From contig CAZOLR010000022.1 of NCBI GenBank assembly GCA_964580905.1, forward strand, positions 1-32,553: DNA of 32,553 nucleotides, written 5' to 3'. This document shows positions 16,751-25,170 of this stretch, piece after piece (positions within the stretch are counted from its first letter, which is position 1; each line of letters starts with the position of its first letter). Source of the DNA: G041228335 sp964580905 (GTDB lineage: Bacteria > Pseudomonadota > Alphaproteobacteria > Puniceispirillales > UBA1172). Made by a program: the position numbers and the translations under genes. The notes beneath the pieces were generated by a model. That model did not search any database. It saw nothing but the letters and a program-made list of their open reading frames with translations, and was not told where the DNA came from.

Positions 16751-17566
16751 TTAACTGGCCGCAAGGTGGCGGTGAAGAAGGCGGAGATCATGCCAGGAAA
16801 GGGCTTTCTGCCCGGGGGTCCGCAACAGATAGGCCGGATGCAGCGTTGGCAGAAGAGGAATTTCCCCGCCGGCCCCATCATCAAACGAATGCCATTTCCC
16901 TCTTAGCTTAAGTATCCCGGTGGATGTGCCGAGAAGTGCCTTGGTGGCTGATCCCCCGAGCGTTAAAAGAACCTGCGGGGCGACAAGCTGGATATGACGC
17001 CGGATAATAGGCATAAAAAGGGCAATTTCTTCGGTGGTCGGTGTCCGGTTTCCCGGTGGACGCCAGAGCAGGATATTCGTGATATAGACCTGTTCGCGAT
17101 CAAGGCCTATCGAGGCCAGCATGCGGTCAAGCAACTGCCCGCTAACCCCGACAAACGGCTTTCCCTGCCGGTCTTCATCCGCGCCCGGGGCTTCACCGAT
17201 CAGCATGACTTTTGCCTCCGGGTTACCATCGGCAAAGACCATGTTGCTTGCGGTTTTCTTGAGGTCGCATCCTTCAAATTCGGCGCAGGCACTCCTTAAC
17301 GCATCCAGTGTTTCGGCAGCCTCAAACGCCGGAGAAATTTGTGGTGAGAAAAGAGCAGGATTATCGGCAACAGACGCCGCAGGGTCTGTACCGGATGCAG
17401 GTGGTGTTTCGGGCAGAGATACGGCGGCGGGGGCAACCTGTTCCGCCTCGAAAGAAGTGAGAGGCTCATCACGAATACACTCATCCGCCCCGGCCTCAAC
17501 CTGAAAGCGCAGCATTTCGAGCATCTGCTTCTGGTCCAACTCCTGGTCTTTTTGAGGCGACATCAT
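16751..17566 (-). CDS. Family 4-like uracil-DNA glycosylase, iron-sulfur ligands apparently incomplete
   Basis: The 271-residue protein has a low-complexity, Pro/Ala/Glu-rich N-terminal extension of about 90 residues, then a UDG fold with LIGEAPGADED (water-activating loop region), PFVGVSGQLLDRML, RPPGNRTPT and LHPAYLLR (intercalation loop). It should remove uracil from DNA after cytosine deamination or dUTP incorporation. Family 4 enzymes normally carry a 4Fe-4S cluster on four cysteines. Here only two cysteines are seen near the start of the domain (spaced C-x5-C), while the usual KC before RPPGNR is LW and the next expected cysteine is replaced by Phe in ALFMPI. It may thus belong to a cluster-free relative; the cluster-less enzyme reported from Bradyrhizobium is the comparison I have in mind. 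Translation may begin at the second Met. It heads the slt-moaB-rnhB-ccrM run. Confidence 0.88.
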   Translation of the reverse strand: MMSPQKDQELDQKQMLEMLRFQVEAGADECIRDEPLTSFEAEQVAPAAVSLPETPPASGTDPAASVADNPALFSPQISPAFEAAETLDALRSACAEFEGCDLKKTASNMVFADGNPEAKVMLIGEAPGADEDRQGKPFVGVSGQLLDRMLASIGLDREQVYITNILLWRPPGNRTPTTEEIALFMPIIRRHIQLVAPQVLLTLGGSATKALLGTSTGILKLRGKWHSFDDGAGGEIPLLPTLHPAYLLRTPGQKALSWHDLRLLHRHLAAS

Positions 17567-17610
17567 GATATTTTCTGTCCGGAAATGGCGATTTGCACCA
17601 GCCGTTCAAG

Positions 17611-17631
17611 CTAGTATATACACTGTACTAG
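17611..17631. repeat. Inverted repeat in the UDG / ETF-QO divergent promoter region
   Basis: CTAGTA (17611-17616) and TACTAG (17626-17631) are perfect arms around nine bases. They lie midway between the two divergent starts, where an operator would be expected. CTAG is rare in many bacterial genomes, so having it twice here is slightly notable. No function is shown. Confidence 0.3.
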
Positions 17632-17727
17632 GAGATATGGGTTGTGCAAGCTTGTCTTCACTGCCAGAGTTTTAACTTTCCGGCCTGATGCATGAAGCGG
17701 GGAGGCCAACGTAACGGGAGAGAAAAC

Positions 17728-19356
17728 ATGGAACGCGAATCCATGGAATTTGATGTGGTGATTGTCGGTGGCGGACCATCCGGTCTTTCGGCGGCGATCC
17801 GGCTCAAGCAACTGGCAAACGAAGCCGGACGAGAGCTGAATGTCTGCCTGATCGAGAAAGGCGCTGAGATCGGCGCGCATATTCTCTCAGGAGCGGTTCT
17901 TGAACCACGTTCGCTCGATGAACTTCTACCGGACTGGAAAGACCTCGGCGCACCACTCGATACCCCGGTAAAAGAGGATCGTTTCATGTTCCTCACGGAA
18001 AAAGGATCGTTCCGGCTCCCCACACCGCCGCAGATGAACAATCACGGCAACTACATCATCAGTCTGGGTAATTTCTGCCGCTGGCTGGGTGAGCAGGCGG
18101 AAGCACTGGGGGTTGAGATCTATCCCGGTTTTCCCGCCGCCGAAGTGCTCTATGATGAGGCCGGCCATGTCCGGGGAATTGCCACCGGTGATATGGGTAT
18201 CGGCAAGGACGGAGAGAAAACCGATGGCTATGAGCCGGGTATGGAACTTCTCGGCAAACAGACGATTTTTGCCGAAGGTTGCCGCGGCCATCTGACCAAA
18301 ACTCTTTTCGAAAAATTCAACCTGCGCGAAGGCAAGGATCCGCAAACCTATGCCATCGGCATCAAGGAGCTGTGGGATATCGACCCGGTCAAGTCCGAGC
18401 CCGGTAAAGTCTGGCATTCCGTTGGCTGGCCGGTTTCGAGTGATGTCTATGGCGGCTCTTTCCTCTATCATCTCAATGGCAATCAGGTTGCGGTGGGTTA
18501 CGTGATCGGGCTTGATTATAAAAACCCGCATCTTTCCCCGTTTGAAGAATTCCAGCGCTTCAAGACACATCCCAAGGTGCGTGAGGTCTTTGAAGGCGGA
18601 CGCCGGGTTTCGTATGGCGCGCGCGCGCTCAACGAAGGTGGCTTTCAGTCCATTCCCAAACTGACTTTCCCCGGCGGCTGTCTGGTGGGATGCACCGCAG
18701 GTTTCCTCAATGTTCCCAAGATCAAGGGAACACATACCTCGATGAAATCCGGCATGCTGGCAGCGGAAGCGGTGTTTGATGCGCTGGACGGGCAAGGGGC
18801 TGAACCTTCCTCTTATGGAGAGAAGATCGAAAGCTCCTGGCTTTGGGATGAGCTCTACCGTGTCCGGAATATCAGGCCTGCCTTCTCGCAGGGGCTCTGG
18901 TTCGGCATGGCCTATGCCGGTATCGACACGTATCTCCTGCGTGGACGCGCCCCATGGACCTTCCATCATCACGAAGATCACACGGCGCTCAGGCCCGCAA
19001 GCCAGATGCCCAAGATCGAGTATCCGAAACCGGATAATGTGGTCAGTTTCGACCGCAACTCTTCGGTCTATCTGTCGGGGACCAATCATGAGGAAAATCA
19101 GCCCGCACATCTGCAGCTGAAAGATCCGTCTGTTCCTGTTGAGCATAATCTCGCCATCTATGACGCGCCCGAACAACGCTATTGCCCGGCAGGTGTCTAT
19201 GAAATCGTCCGCAATGATGATGGCAGCAATCCGCGGCTTCAGATCAACGCACAGAACTGCGTGCATTGCAAAACCTGTGATATCAAGGATCCTTCCCAGA
19301 ATATTACCTGGGTCACGCCCGAGGGCGGGGGTGGTCCGGCTTACCCGAATATGTAA
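17728..19356 (+). CDS. Electron transfer flavoprotein-ubiquinone oxidoreductase (ETF-QO)
   Basis: The ATG at 17728, preceded by GGGAGAG, gives 542 residues and places the FAD-binding motif IVGGGPSGLSAA near the N terminus; the longer in-frame ATG at 17692 adds an unlikely basic leader. The middle holds segments typical of ETF-QO such as GSFLYHLNG and the GGFQSIPKL loop. The C terminus has the ferredoxin-like 4Fe-4S motif: a Cys in YCPAGVYE, then CVHCKTCDIKDP. The protein passes electrons from ETF (fatty acid, amino acid and dimethylglycine/sarcosine-type oxidations) to ubiquinone at the inner membrane. It is followed by a hairpin, the TPR protein and ispE on the same strand. The long antisense frame opposite it is a shadow. 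Confidence 0.95.
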   Translation: MERESMEFDVVIVGGGPSGLSAAIRLKQLANEAGRELNVCLIEKGAEIGAHILSGAVLEPRSLDELLPDWKDLGAPLDTPVKEDRFMFLTEKGSFRLPTPPQMNNHGNYIISLGNFCRWLGEQAEALGVEIYPGFPAAEVLYDEAGHVRGIATGDMGIGKDGEKTDGYEPGMELLGKQTIFAEGCRGHLTKTLFEKFNLREGKDPQTYAIGIKELWDIDPVKSEPGKVWHSVGWPVSSDVYGGSFLYHLNGNQVAVGYVIGLDYKNPHLSPFEEFQRFKTHPKVREVFEGGRRVSYGARALNEGGFQSIPKLTFPGGCLVGCTAGFLNVPKIKGTHTSMKSGMLAAEAVFDALDGQGAEPSSYGEKIESSWLWDELYRVRNIRPAFSQGLWFGMAYAGIDTYLLRGRAPWTFHHHEDHTALRPASQMPKIEYPKPDNVVSFDRNSSVYLSGTNHEENQPAHLQLKDPSVPVEHNLAIYDAPEQRYCPAGVYEIVRNDDGSNPRLQINAQNCVHCKTCDIKDPSQNITWVTPEGGGGPAYPNM

Positions 19357-19373
19357 TCACCTCTTTACCCGAG

Positions 19374-19401
19374 ACCGGACCAGCCCCTATGCTGGTCTGG
19401 T
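19374..19401 (+). terminator. Strong hairpin between ETF-QO and the TPR gene
   Basis: ACCGGACCAGC (19374-19384) and GCTGGTCTGGT (19391-19401) pair over eleven positions with one G-T, around a six-base loop. No T-run follows, so termination would be partial or the hairpin may protect the upstream mRNA. It ends right against the first in-frame ATG (19402), which argues that translation starts at the next one (19417). Confidence 0.45.
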
Positions 19402-19416
19402 ATGAGGGACACGAGG

Positions 19417-21192
19417 ATGAAGCATACCCGTCAACATTCGCTGCAGCGCAAATGTCCAACTCAGGGCCGGAAGACCGGACCGGGAACCGTGCTGTATATG
19501 CTACTGGGCGCACTGATGCTCGCAACGGGATCATGCCGGGGTCCTGTGAATGTTCATGAAGTGTCGGGGTCGTCACCTCAGGCTGCGTCAGAGGAGGCGG
19601 TTGCCGAAACTCCCGGGGAAACTGTTGCTCTTGATGCCGGATCGTATCTGGTGGCGCATGTGGCAAGCTATGGTCTTGATCTGCGCAAAGCTGCGGACAA
19701 CTATGCCCTTGCACTTGCAAAAGATCCTTCAAACATTGCTCTTCTCGAACGTTCTTTCCTGATGTTCTATATCAATGGTGAAATAGAAAACGCCGCCACG
19801 ATTGCCGGTCGAATCGAACAGATCAGCGAGCCTGTGGAACTGGGCGGTGAACCTGCCGCCGCGATTGCGGCCAGAAACGGAGATTGGGAAGGTCTGGATG
19901 TTCTTGCCGAACATCTCTGGGCTGATCAGGCGAGCCGGCCGATGGGCATTGTGTTGAGTGCGTGGTCTCTCGCTTTTCGTGAGCAGGGTGATGCGGGCCT
20001 CTCACGGCTGCTGGACCTGGCCACGATCGACCATCACGGTGCCGAAGTGACCATGCTGGTGCAATCCGCACTGATGGCTGAATATCTCGGGCGGCCCGGT
20101 GAAGCCAATGCCTTTGCCGGGGATGTGCTGAACACCGCATCAATACCCCCTGCCAGCCGTATCCTGATGGCTGGGATACTGGCACGGAGCGGGAAATTAC
20201 AGGACGCGCTTGACCAGCTTGATCCATCTCTCGGCCCGTTTTTTGACAAACCTGCGATACGTCGTGACCTTGAAAACGGAGAACTTTTGCTCTTGCCCAC
20301 GCCGTCGCGCCGCCAGATCCTTGCCAATGCGATTATCGACGCAAGCCAGCTCGACGACAGCGAACAGATCCATCTTCTGGCCCGGCTTCACCTTGCCTCC
20401 TATATTGATCCGGGATACGACCGACTGATCTATATGCTGGGGCGTGAGCTGTTCAATCTGGGTTACGATGATCAAGCGCAACGCCAATTTGCCCTGATGC
20501 CGCAGAACAGCATCTGGCGACAGCCGGGCCTTATCCTGACCGCGCGCCAGTTAAGCCGCCAGAAAGACAGCACTGAAGATGCGGCGCTTATCTATGACCA
20601 ACTCATCGAAAACAACCCGGACAACCCGTCTCTCTTGCAATATGCCGCTGATAACGACCGCTGGGCAGGAAAATTTGACACAGCCCTTATCAAATACGAT
20701 ACGGCTCTTGATCTGGCACCGGCAAGCGGGCGTCTCCATTATTATCGCGGGATATGCCTTGATCATCTCGGACGTGAAGATGAAGCCGAAAAAGCTTTCC
20801 GGCTCGCCATCTCTTTTGATCCGGAGGATGCTTACGCGCTCAATTATTTCGGCTACTGGCTTTTGGAGCAGGACAAGGCCCCCGCTGAAGCCCTCGGGAT
20901 GATACGTAAAGCCGTCAAAAAGCAACCCCGGAACGGATATTTCGTCGATTCCCTGGGTTGGGGATTATTCAAACTTGGCCGATATGACAAAGCTGTCCTT
21001 TATCTGGAGCAGGCCGTTACCCTGGAGCCCGCTGACCCTGTTATCACCGACCATCTCGGGGATGCTTACGCCAAACTCGGGCGGATGAGAGAGGCCAGAT
21101 ACCACTGGCAAAGGGCGCTGGTCTTCGCCAATGACGACACCGATACAGAAGAGATACGCCAGAAGATCAGGGCCACGTTAAAAGAAGAATGA
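19417..21192 (+). CDS. TPR-repeat protein, possible lipoprotein
   Basis: From the ATG at 19417 (GAGGGA seven bases upstream) the protein is 591 residues. After a basic N-terminal region comes a hydrophobic segment VLYMLLGALMLATGSC. Cys40 could be a lipidation site, though Thr at -3 is not ideal; simple export is the alternative. The rest is helical repeats, with clear TPR units in the C-terminal 200 residues (for example GRLHYYRGICLDHLGREDEA, AYALNYFGYWLL, YFVDSLGWGLFKLGRYDKA, VITDHLGDAYAKLGRMREA). The catalytic function, if any, is unknown; such proteins usually scaffold periplasmic complexes. Its stop overlaps the ispE start (ATGA), so the two are translationally coupled. I recall this gene order as common in alphaproteobacteria. 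Confidence 0.85.
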   Translation: MKHTRQHSLQRKCPTQGRKTGPGTVLYMLLGALMLATGSCRGPVNVHEVSGSSPQAASEEAVAETPGETVALDAGSYLVAHVASYGLDLRKAADNYALALAKDPSNIALLERSFLMFYINGEIENAATIAGRIEQISEPVELGGEPAAAIAARNGDWEGLDVLAEHLWADQASRPMGIVLSAWSLAFREQGDAGLSRLLDLATIDHHGAEVTMLVQSALMAEYLGRPGEANAFAGDVLNTASIPPASRILMAGILARSGKLQDALDQLDPSLGPFFDKPAIRRDLENGELLLLPTPSRRQILANAIIDASQLDDSEQIHLLARLHLASYIDPGYDRLIYMLGRELFNLGYDDQAQRQFALMPQNSIWRQPGLILTARQLSRQKDSTEDAALIYDQLIENNPDNPSLLQYAADNDRWAGKFDTALIKYDTALDLAPASGRLHYYRGICLDHLGREDEAEKAFRLAISFDPEDAYALNYFGYWLLEQDKAPAEALGMIRKAVKKQPRNGYFVDSLGWGLFKLGRYDKAVLYLEQAVTLEPADPVITDHLGDAYAKLGRMREARYHWQRALVFANDDTDTEEIRQKIRATLKEE

Positions 21193-22106
21193 CACCGATG
21201 CCTGATCTGACCTCTTTTCACGAAGACGCCCCGGCCAAGATCAACCTGACGCTGGCGGTCACCGGACGCCGGGAGGATGGATATCATCTGCTTGATTCGA
21301 TGGTGGTCTTTGCCGATATATGTGACCATCTCAGCCTGAAACCCAGCCATGCCGATCATCTTGAACTCACAGGCCCTTTCGCCAGTGCCATCGGCAGTGA
21401 GGCACATCAGGATAACAGTGTCTGGCAGAGTTTGACGGCTTTCCGCGAAGTCACCGGATGGGATCAATCCTTCGCCATAACGCTCAACAAAAACCTTCCC
21501 GTTGCGGCAGGTATCGGGGGCGGGTCAAGCGACGCGGCGGCGATGCTTCGTCTGCTCAATCGCCTTGCGCCCAATCCTCTTAAAGAAGACATTCTTGATC
21601 AACTTGCCCTTGACCTCGGCGCCGATGTGCCGGTCTGCCTCAGAGCAGATAAAGGGGGATTATGGCGGATGCGCGGTATCGGCGAGCGCACAGAACCCCT
21701 CCCGGCCATACAAAGCCCCGCTCAAAACCCCGGCCTTGTCCTTTTTAACAACGGGACAAAGGTGGCCACAAGGGATGTCTTCGCGGCTTTTAGCAAAACC
21801 GGCAGGCCTGATGATGTATCGTCGGATATGCCGCCCTCATCTGGCCCCATCCGTATCACCGATCTTGGCTCCATGATCGCGGATGGAAATGACCTCCTTG
21901 AGCCGGCAATTGGTGTTGCCCCGGGCATAGAACAAAGCCTTGATATCCTGACGTCCATGCGCGCTGGCCGCGGATTTATCGCCGCAGGAATGAGCGGGAG
22001 CGGCGCAACCTGCTTTGCCCTTTTCACTGATCCTGATGCCGCTATTTCAGCCCTTAGATCAACTGACGGGACAGAAGGATGGTGCTGGGCAGGCGGTGTT
22101 CGCTGA
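21189..22106 (+). CDS. ispE: 4-diphosphocytidyl-2-C-methyl-D-erythritol kinase
   Basis: The 305-residue GHMP kinase has APAKINLTL near its start, the ATP-binding loop PVAAGIGGGSSDAA (about 102-115), and the third motif MSGSGATCFALF near the C terminus. The enzyme phosphorylates the 2-hydroxyl of CDP-methylerythritol in the MEP pathway to isoprenoids, including the undecaprenyl carrier used by glycan assembly. The first ATG overlaps the preceding stop by four bases; a second in-frame ATG at 21198 is an equally possible start. A GC-rich hairpin follows the stop. Confidence 0.94.
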   Translation: MTPMPDLTSFHEDAPAKINLTLAVTGRREDGYHLLDSMVVFADICDHLSLKPSHADHLELTGPFASAIGSEAHQDNSVWQSLTAFREVTGWDQSFAITLNKNLPVAAGIGGGSSDAAAMLRLLNRLAPNPLKEDILDQLALDLGADVPVCLRADKGGLWRMRGIGERTEPLPAIQSPAQNPGLVLFNNGTKVATRDVFAAFSKTGRPDDVSSDMPPSSGPIRITDLGSMIADGNDLLEPAIGVAPGIEQSLDILTSMRAGRGFIAAGMSGSGATCFALFTDPDAAISALRSTDGTEGWCWAGGVR

Positions 22107-22117
22107 AATTTCTTCTC

Positions 22118-22143
22118 CCCGGGCATGGTGGAGATTGCCCGGG
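22118..22143 (+). terminator. GC-rich hairpin after ispE
   Basis: CCCGGGCA (22118-22125) and TGCCCGGG (22136-22143) pair perfectly around a ten-base loop, 12 bases after the ispE stop. No T-run follows, so it is probably a weak or factor-assisted terminator or a 3'-end stabiliser. Confidence 0.5.
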
Positions 22144-22199
22144 TGGCTCAATGAAATTCATCCACAGGTCGGGATGTGAAAAAAATCCGATAAAGTTAC

Positions 22200-22228
22200 T
22201 TGAACGGTTAATCGCAAGCCGCTATGTT
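22200..22228 (+). promoter_or_regulatory. Sigma-70-type promoter for tRNA-Gln
   Basis: TTGAAC (22200-22205) and TATGTT (22223-22228) are separated by 17 bases. The expected start of transcription falls about five to seven bases after the -10, just before the mature tRNA at 22240. Spacing, hexamers and position agree well. Confidence 0.6.
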
Positions 22229-22239
22229 GCGTTGCTTGC

Positions 22240-22314
22240 TGGGGCGTAGCCAAGTGGTAAGGCAGCGGTTTTTGGTACCGTGCACCGTAGGTTCGAATCC
22301 TACCGCCCCAGCCA
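22240..22314 (+). tRNA. tRNA-Gln (anticodon TTG)
   Basis: A complete cloverleaf of 75 bases including an encoded CCA. The acceptor stem TGGGGCG pairs with CGCCCCA. The D stem GCC/GGC encloses AAGTGGTAA. The anticodon stem GCGGT/ACCGT encloses TTTTGGT with anticodon TTG (22272-22274), reading CAA. The T arm GTAGG-TTCGAAT-CCTAC is standard. The U at position 1 and an acceptor pair to A are usual for bacterial tRNA-Gln. Confidence 0.96.
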
Positions 22315-22350
22315 GCTAATTTCCTTTCATGACAGATAACCGATATCGCT

Positions 22351-23028
22351 TCACAGGCTGAGGCAATAACCTTTGTTTCGTGTCACCAGAAACGGGTTTT
22401 CATCGATCAGATGGATTTTCTGCCGCAACCGGTAGATATGGGTTTCAAGCGTATGGGTTGTGATGCGTTCATTATAACCCCAGACATTTTCAAGCAGCTC
22501 GACTTTGTTGACCTCAGCCCCTTCTTTCTTGAAGAGATATTTGATGATGGCCGTTTCCTTTTCAGTCAGCGAAAGGTCCTTGCCCGTATCCCGGTGGGTC
22601 AGGGTTTTGCTACCGGGACTGAAGACAAAAGCACCGATTGTGATCCGCGCATCTGAACGGGCCTGATACTGATCAAGATGAATCCTGATACGGGCGACCA
22701 GCTCACCGAGCCTGAGCGGCTTGGCTATATAATCGTTGGCGCCGGCCTCAAGCCCTTCAATTGTATCCATTTCCCCGTCCTGGGCGGTAAGCATCAGCAC
22801 AGGTATCGTATATCCCTGGGATCTTATCCATCTGCAGGCATCACGGCCGTCTCCGTCTGGCAGAGACACATCAAGAAGGATCAGATCAGGGTCTGTTTCC
22901 TCCAGTCTCAATTTGGCGTCGGCGATGGTTTCCGCACCAGTAACATCAAAATCCGTTTCGGATGAAAGTTGACGCACCAGCGTTTCAAGAAGGTGGCTAT
23001 CATCATCAACAGCAAGGATTTTTACCAT
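22351..23028 (-). CDS. OmpR/PhoB-type response regulator
   Basis: The 225-residue protein has an N-terminal receiver domain with the acidic pocket DDD at 8-10, the phosphoacceptor Asp53 in LLDVSLPDGDG, Thr81 and Lys103 in IAKPL. The C-terminal winged-helix domain (about 130-225) has SLTEKETAIIKYLF and the recognition-helix region THTLETHIYRLRQKI. It should be phosphorylated by a sensor kinase and bind direct-repeat DNA sites. No kinase gene is in the window, so it is an orphan here and its regulon is unknown. It is divergent from ribA. Confidence 0.92.
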   Translation of the reverse strand: MVKILAVDDDSHLLETLVRQLSSETDFDVTGAETIADAKLRLEETDPDLILLDVSLPDGDGRDACRWIRSQGYTIPVLMLTAQDGEMDTIEGLEAGANDYIAKPLRLGELVARIRIHLDQYQARSDARITIGAFVFSPGSKTLTHRDTGKDLSLTEKETAIIKYLFKKEGAEVNKVELLENVWGYNERITTHTLETHIYRLRQKIHLIDENPFLVTRNKGYCLSL

Positions 23029-23213
23029 GGATCCTGTGCTTTCCTGTTGTTGAAAACCCTGAGCTGGGCTAACAATGGCCGTTACATATTATCTGAACTA
23101 CTTTAGAACATTGCGGCAAACCAATCAATAAATTGCTTATTGAACAAGCTCTGATAGTTGGAACATGACAAGACTACAGCGAGATAGAAAAAGATATTTT
23201 GTGAGGACCTGGC

Positions 23214-24335
23214 ATGTCAAACGCCGCTGATATCCAATCTGTTCACCGGGCTATCGCTGATTTGCGGCGAGGCTCACCTGTTCTCCTTTGTGCGAATTCA
23301 GGCTATACCGGGCTGATACGCGCCGCCGAGCAGGTTTCAACCGACGGGCTTGCGGCGCTGGCCCGGCAGTCTTCTTCCGCCCCGTATCTGTTGATTTCAG
23401 TACAGCGCGCCAAGGCTGTCGGCTTCAGACCCAAAGCTTCCGCGGTTGCCTGTTCGATTATTCTGCCCGAACGTCTTCAGCCTGAAGATATTCTTGGCCT
23501 GATCGGAGATTTGCCGCTGAAGACGGATATAAGCGGGCTCAATGTTCTGCCCGAAGATGACACCAGCATGGCTTGCCTTGCCCTGATGGTGATGCGGATG
23601 GCCCGGCTGATGCCTGCCGCGCTTGCCGCTCATATGTCCTTTACCGATGACCGGGCACTTCAGCGATGGGCACAGGACAGAGGGGTTCTTGTTCTGGATG
23701 AAGATAAAATACGGTCTTTTGAAGCCCATTCCGCCAATCTTCTCCGGGAGGCGGCCCGTGCCAGACTGCCGCTTGAGGATGCGGAAAATGCGGAAATTGC
23801 CATCTTTCGCCCGCTTGATGGCGGCACGGAACATTTTGCCCTTCTCATCCATCCGGCAGATGGCACCGGGATGACAACCCCACCTCTTGTGCGCATTCAT
23901 TCGCAATGTATAACGGGAGATCTGCTCGGAAGCCTGAAATGTGATTGCGGCACCCAACTGCGTTCCGCGATCCGGCAGATGGCAGAGAGTGGCGGAGGTA
24001 TTCTTATCTATCTTGCCCAGGAAGGCCGGGATATCGGTCTTGTCAACAAACTCCGTGCCTATTCGCTTCAGGATACAGGACTTGATACGGTTGATGCCAA
24101 TCATGCGCTCGGGTTTGAAACCGATCACCGGTATTTCCTGCCGGCGGCGGTCATGCTTCACCAGCTTGGTCATGGCGCCATCCGGCTGATGACAAACAAC
24201 CCCGACAAGATCGAACAGGTGAGATCATCGGGGGTGGAGGTGGTCGAACGCATCCCCCTCATGGCCGGCCGGAATCCACATAACGATGCGTATCTCGACA
24301 CCAAGAAAAACCGGACCGGTCATCTGATAGACTAG
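23214..24335 (+). CDS. ribA: GTP cyclohydrolase II with degenerate N-terminal domain
   Basis: Of 373 residues, the C-terminal 190 form GTP cyclohydrolase II: the zinc cysteines Cys232, Cys243 and Cys245 in CITGDLLGSLKCDC, the catalytic region YLAQEGRDIGL, and the closing NPDKIEQV and NPHN segments. The enzyme opens GTP to 2,5-diamino-6-ribosylamino-pyrimidinone 5'-phosphate, the first step to riboflavin and so to the FAD used by ETF-QO. The first 190 residues resemble a DHBP synthase (RibB) shape (SVHRAIADLRRGSPVLL) but lack the acidic REDEGD-like active-site cluster, so this half is probably inactive and structural. A GAGGA precedes the ATG. It converges with the YggS gene, 16 bases between the stops. 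Confidence 0.9.
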   Translation: MSNAADIQSVHRAIADLRRGSPVLLCANSGYTGLIRAAEQVSTDGLAALARQSSSAPYLLISVQRAKAVGFRPKASAVACSIILPERLQPEDILGLIGDLPLKTDISGLNVLPEDDTSMACLALMVMRMARLMPAALAAHMSFTDDRALQRWAQDRGVLVLDEDKIRSFEAHSANLLREAARARLPLEDAENAEIAIFRPLDGGTEHFALLIHPADGTGMTTPPLVRIHSQCITGDLLGSLKCDCGTQLRSAIRQMAESGGGILIYLAQEGRDIGLVNKLRAYSLQDTGLDTVDANHALGFETDHRYFLPAAVMLHQLGHGAIRLMTNNPDKIEQVRSSGVEVVERIPLMAGRNPHNDAYLDTKKNRTGHLID

Positions 24336-24351
24336 GGGATAAGGCGCCAAA

Positions 24352-25026
24352 CTACGCCCCCGGTCGTTCGCCGAACAACGCCGAGCCAACACGGACATGG
24401 GTCGAGCCAAACCGGATGGCTTCGGCAAAATCCGCGCTCATCCCCATGGAAAGATGGGGGAGGCTGGCCTCACGCGCCAATTTGGCAAGCAGGGCGAAAT
24501 GCATGGCGGCCTCTTCCCCTATCGGCGGAATGCACATAAAGCCCTTGATCCGGAGCCCCAGATCCTCGCTGCAAAAACGACTGAAAGACACCGCTTCCTT
24601 CGGTGCAATACCGGATTTCTGCTCTTCTTCACCCGTGTTGACCTGAATAAGACAGTCCCGTTTTCTGCCCTGTTTTTCCATTTCACCCGCCAGCACCCGG
24701 GCGAGTTTTTCCCGATCCAGGGTTTCGATCACATCAAACAGCGCAACCGCCTGACCCGCCTTGTTTGTCTGCAACGGGCCAATCAGGCGCAAGGAAAGAT
24801 CAGGGATGGAGTTACGGCGATGCCCCCAGCGTTCTTCGGCTTCCTGCACGCGGTTTTCGCCAAACACCCTGAGCCCCGCGTCAAGTGCCGCCTCTATCCT
24901 CTCATCCGGCTGCTTTTTGGATACCGCCACAAGAGTGGTATCTCCGACTTGCCGCCCTGAAGACAACGCAGCTTTTTCCATCTCCGCGCGGATCTGTTCC
25001 ATCGATCTGGCGATACTGTGTTTCAT
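24352..25026 (-). CDS. PLP homeostasis protein, YggS/PLPBP family
   Basis: The 224-residue alpha/beta-barrel protein has VAVSKKQPDERIEAAL with the PLP-binding lysine near residue 37, FGENRVQEAEERW, and the phosphate-binding C-terminal region MSADFAEAIRFGSTHVRVGSALFG. The family binds pyridoxal phosphate without known catalysis and keeps the vitamin B6 and amino acid pools balanced. Length is normal. It is divergent from the STT3 gene and convergent with ribA. Confidence 0.94.
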   Translation of the reverse strand: MKHSIARSMEQIRAEMEKAALSSGRQVGDTTLVAVSKKQPDERIEAALDAGLRVFGENRVQEAEERWGHRRNSIPDLSLRLIGPLQTNKAGQAVALFDVIETLDREKLARVLAGEMEKQGRKRDCLIQVNTGEEEQKSGIAPKEAVSFSRFCSEDLGLRIKGFMCIPPIGEEAAMHFALLAKLAREASLPHLSMGMSADFAEAIRFGSTHVRVGSALFGERPGA

Positions 25027-25151
25027 GATCCTTGTATTTCCTCAAGAGAACTTCGCTTTTTTGCCAAGCCAGAGTAGACGGTATCCTGAAATCTTGAAAG
25101 TGTTTCCATCTCAATCCGGGACGAATATTCAGGTCGCTTATATTTGTGTGA

Positions 25152-25170
25152 CACCGGGTTAAAACCGGTG
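25152..25170. repeat. Inverted repeat between the yggS-type gene and the STT3 gene
   Basis: CACCGG (25152-25157) and CCGGTG (25165-25170) form perfect arms around seven bases within the 280-base divergent gap 25027-25306. I see no ORF in that gap and no convincing promoter hexamers. The repeat may be an operator or a hairpin. Confidence 0.25.

Noticed and set aside
17926..19266. Long 446-codon frame on the minus strand opposite ETF-QO
   Set aside because: It is an antisense shadow of a clear ETF-QO gene in GC-rich DNA; its translation shows no family motif and the plus-strand protein is complete with FAD and iron-sulfur motifs.
23397..24173. 258-codon minus-strand frame opposite ribA
   Set aside because: Antisense shadow; basic, low-information translation with no recognisable domain, while RibA on the other strand is well supported.
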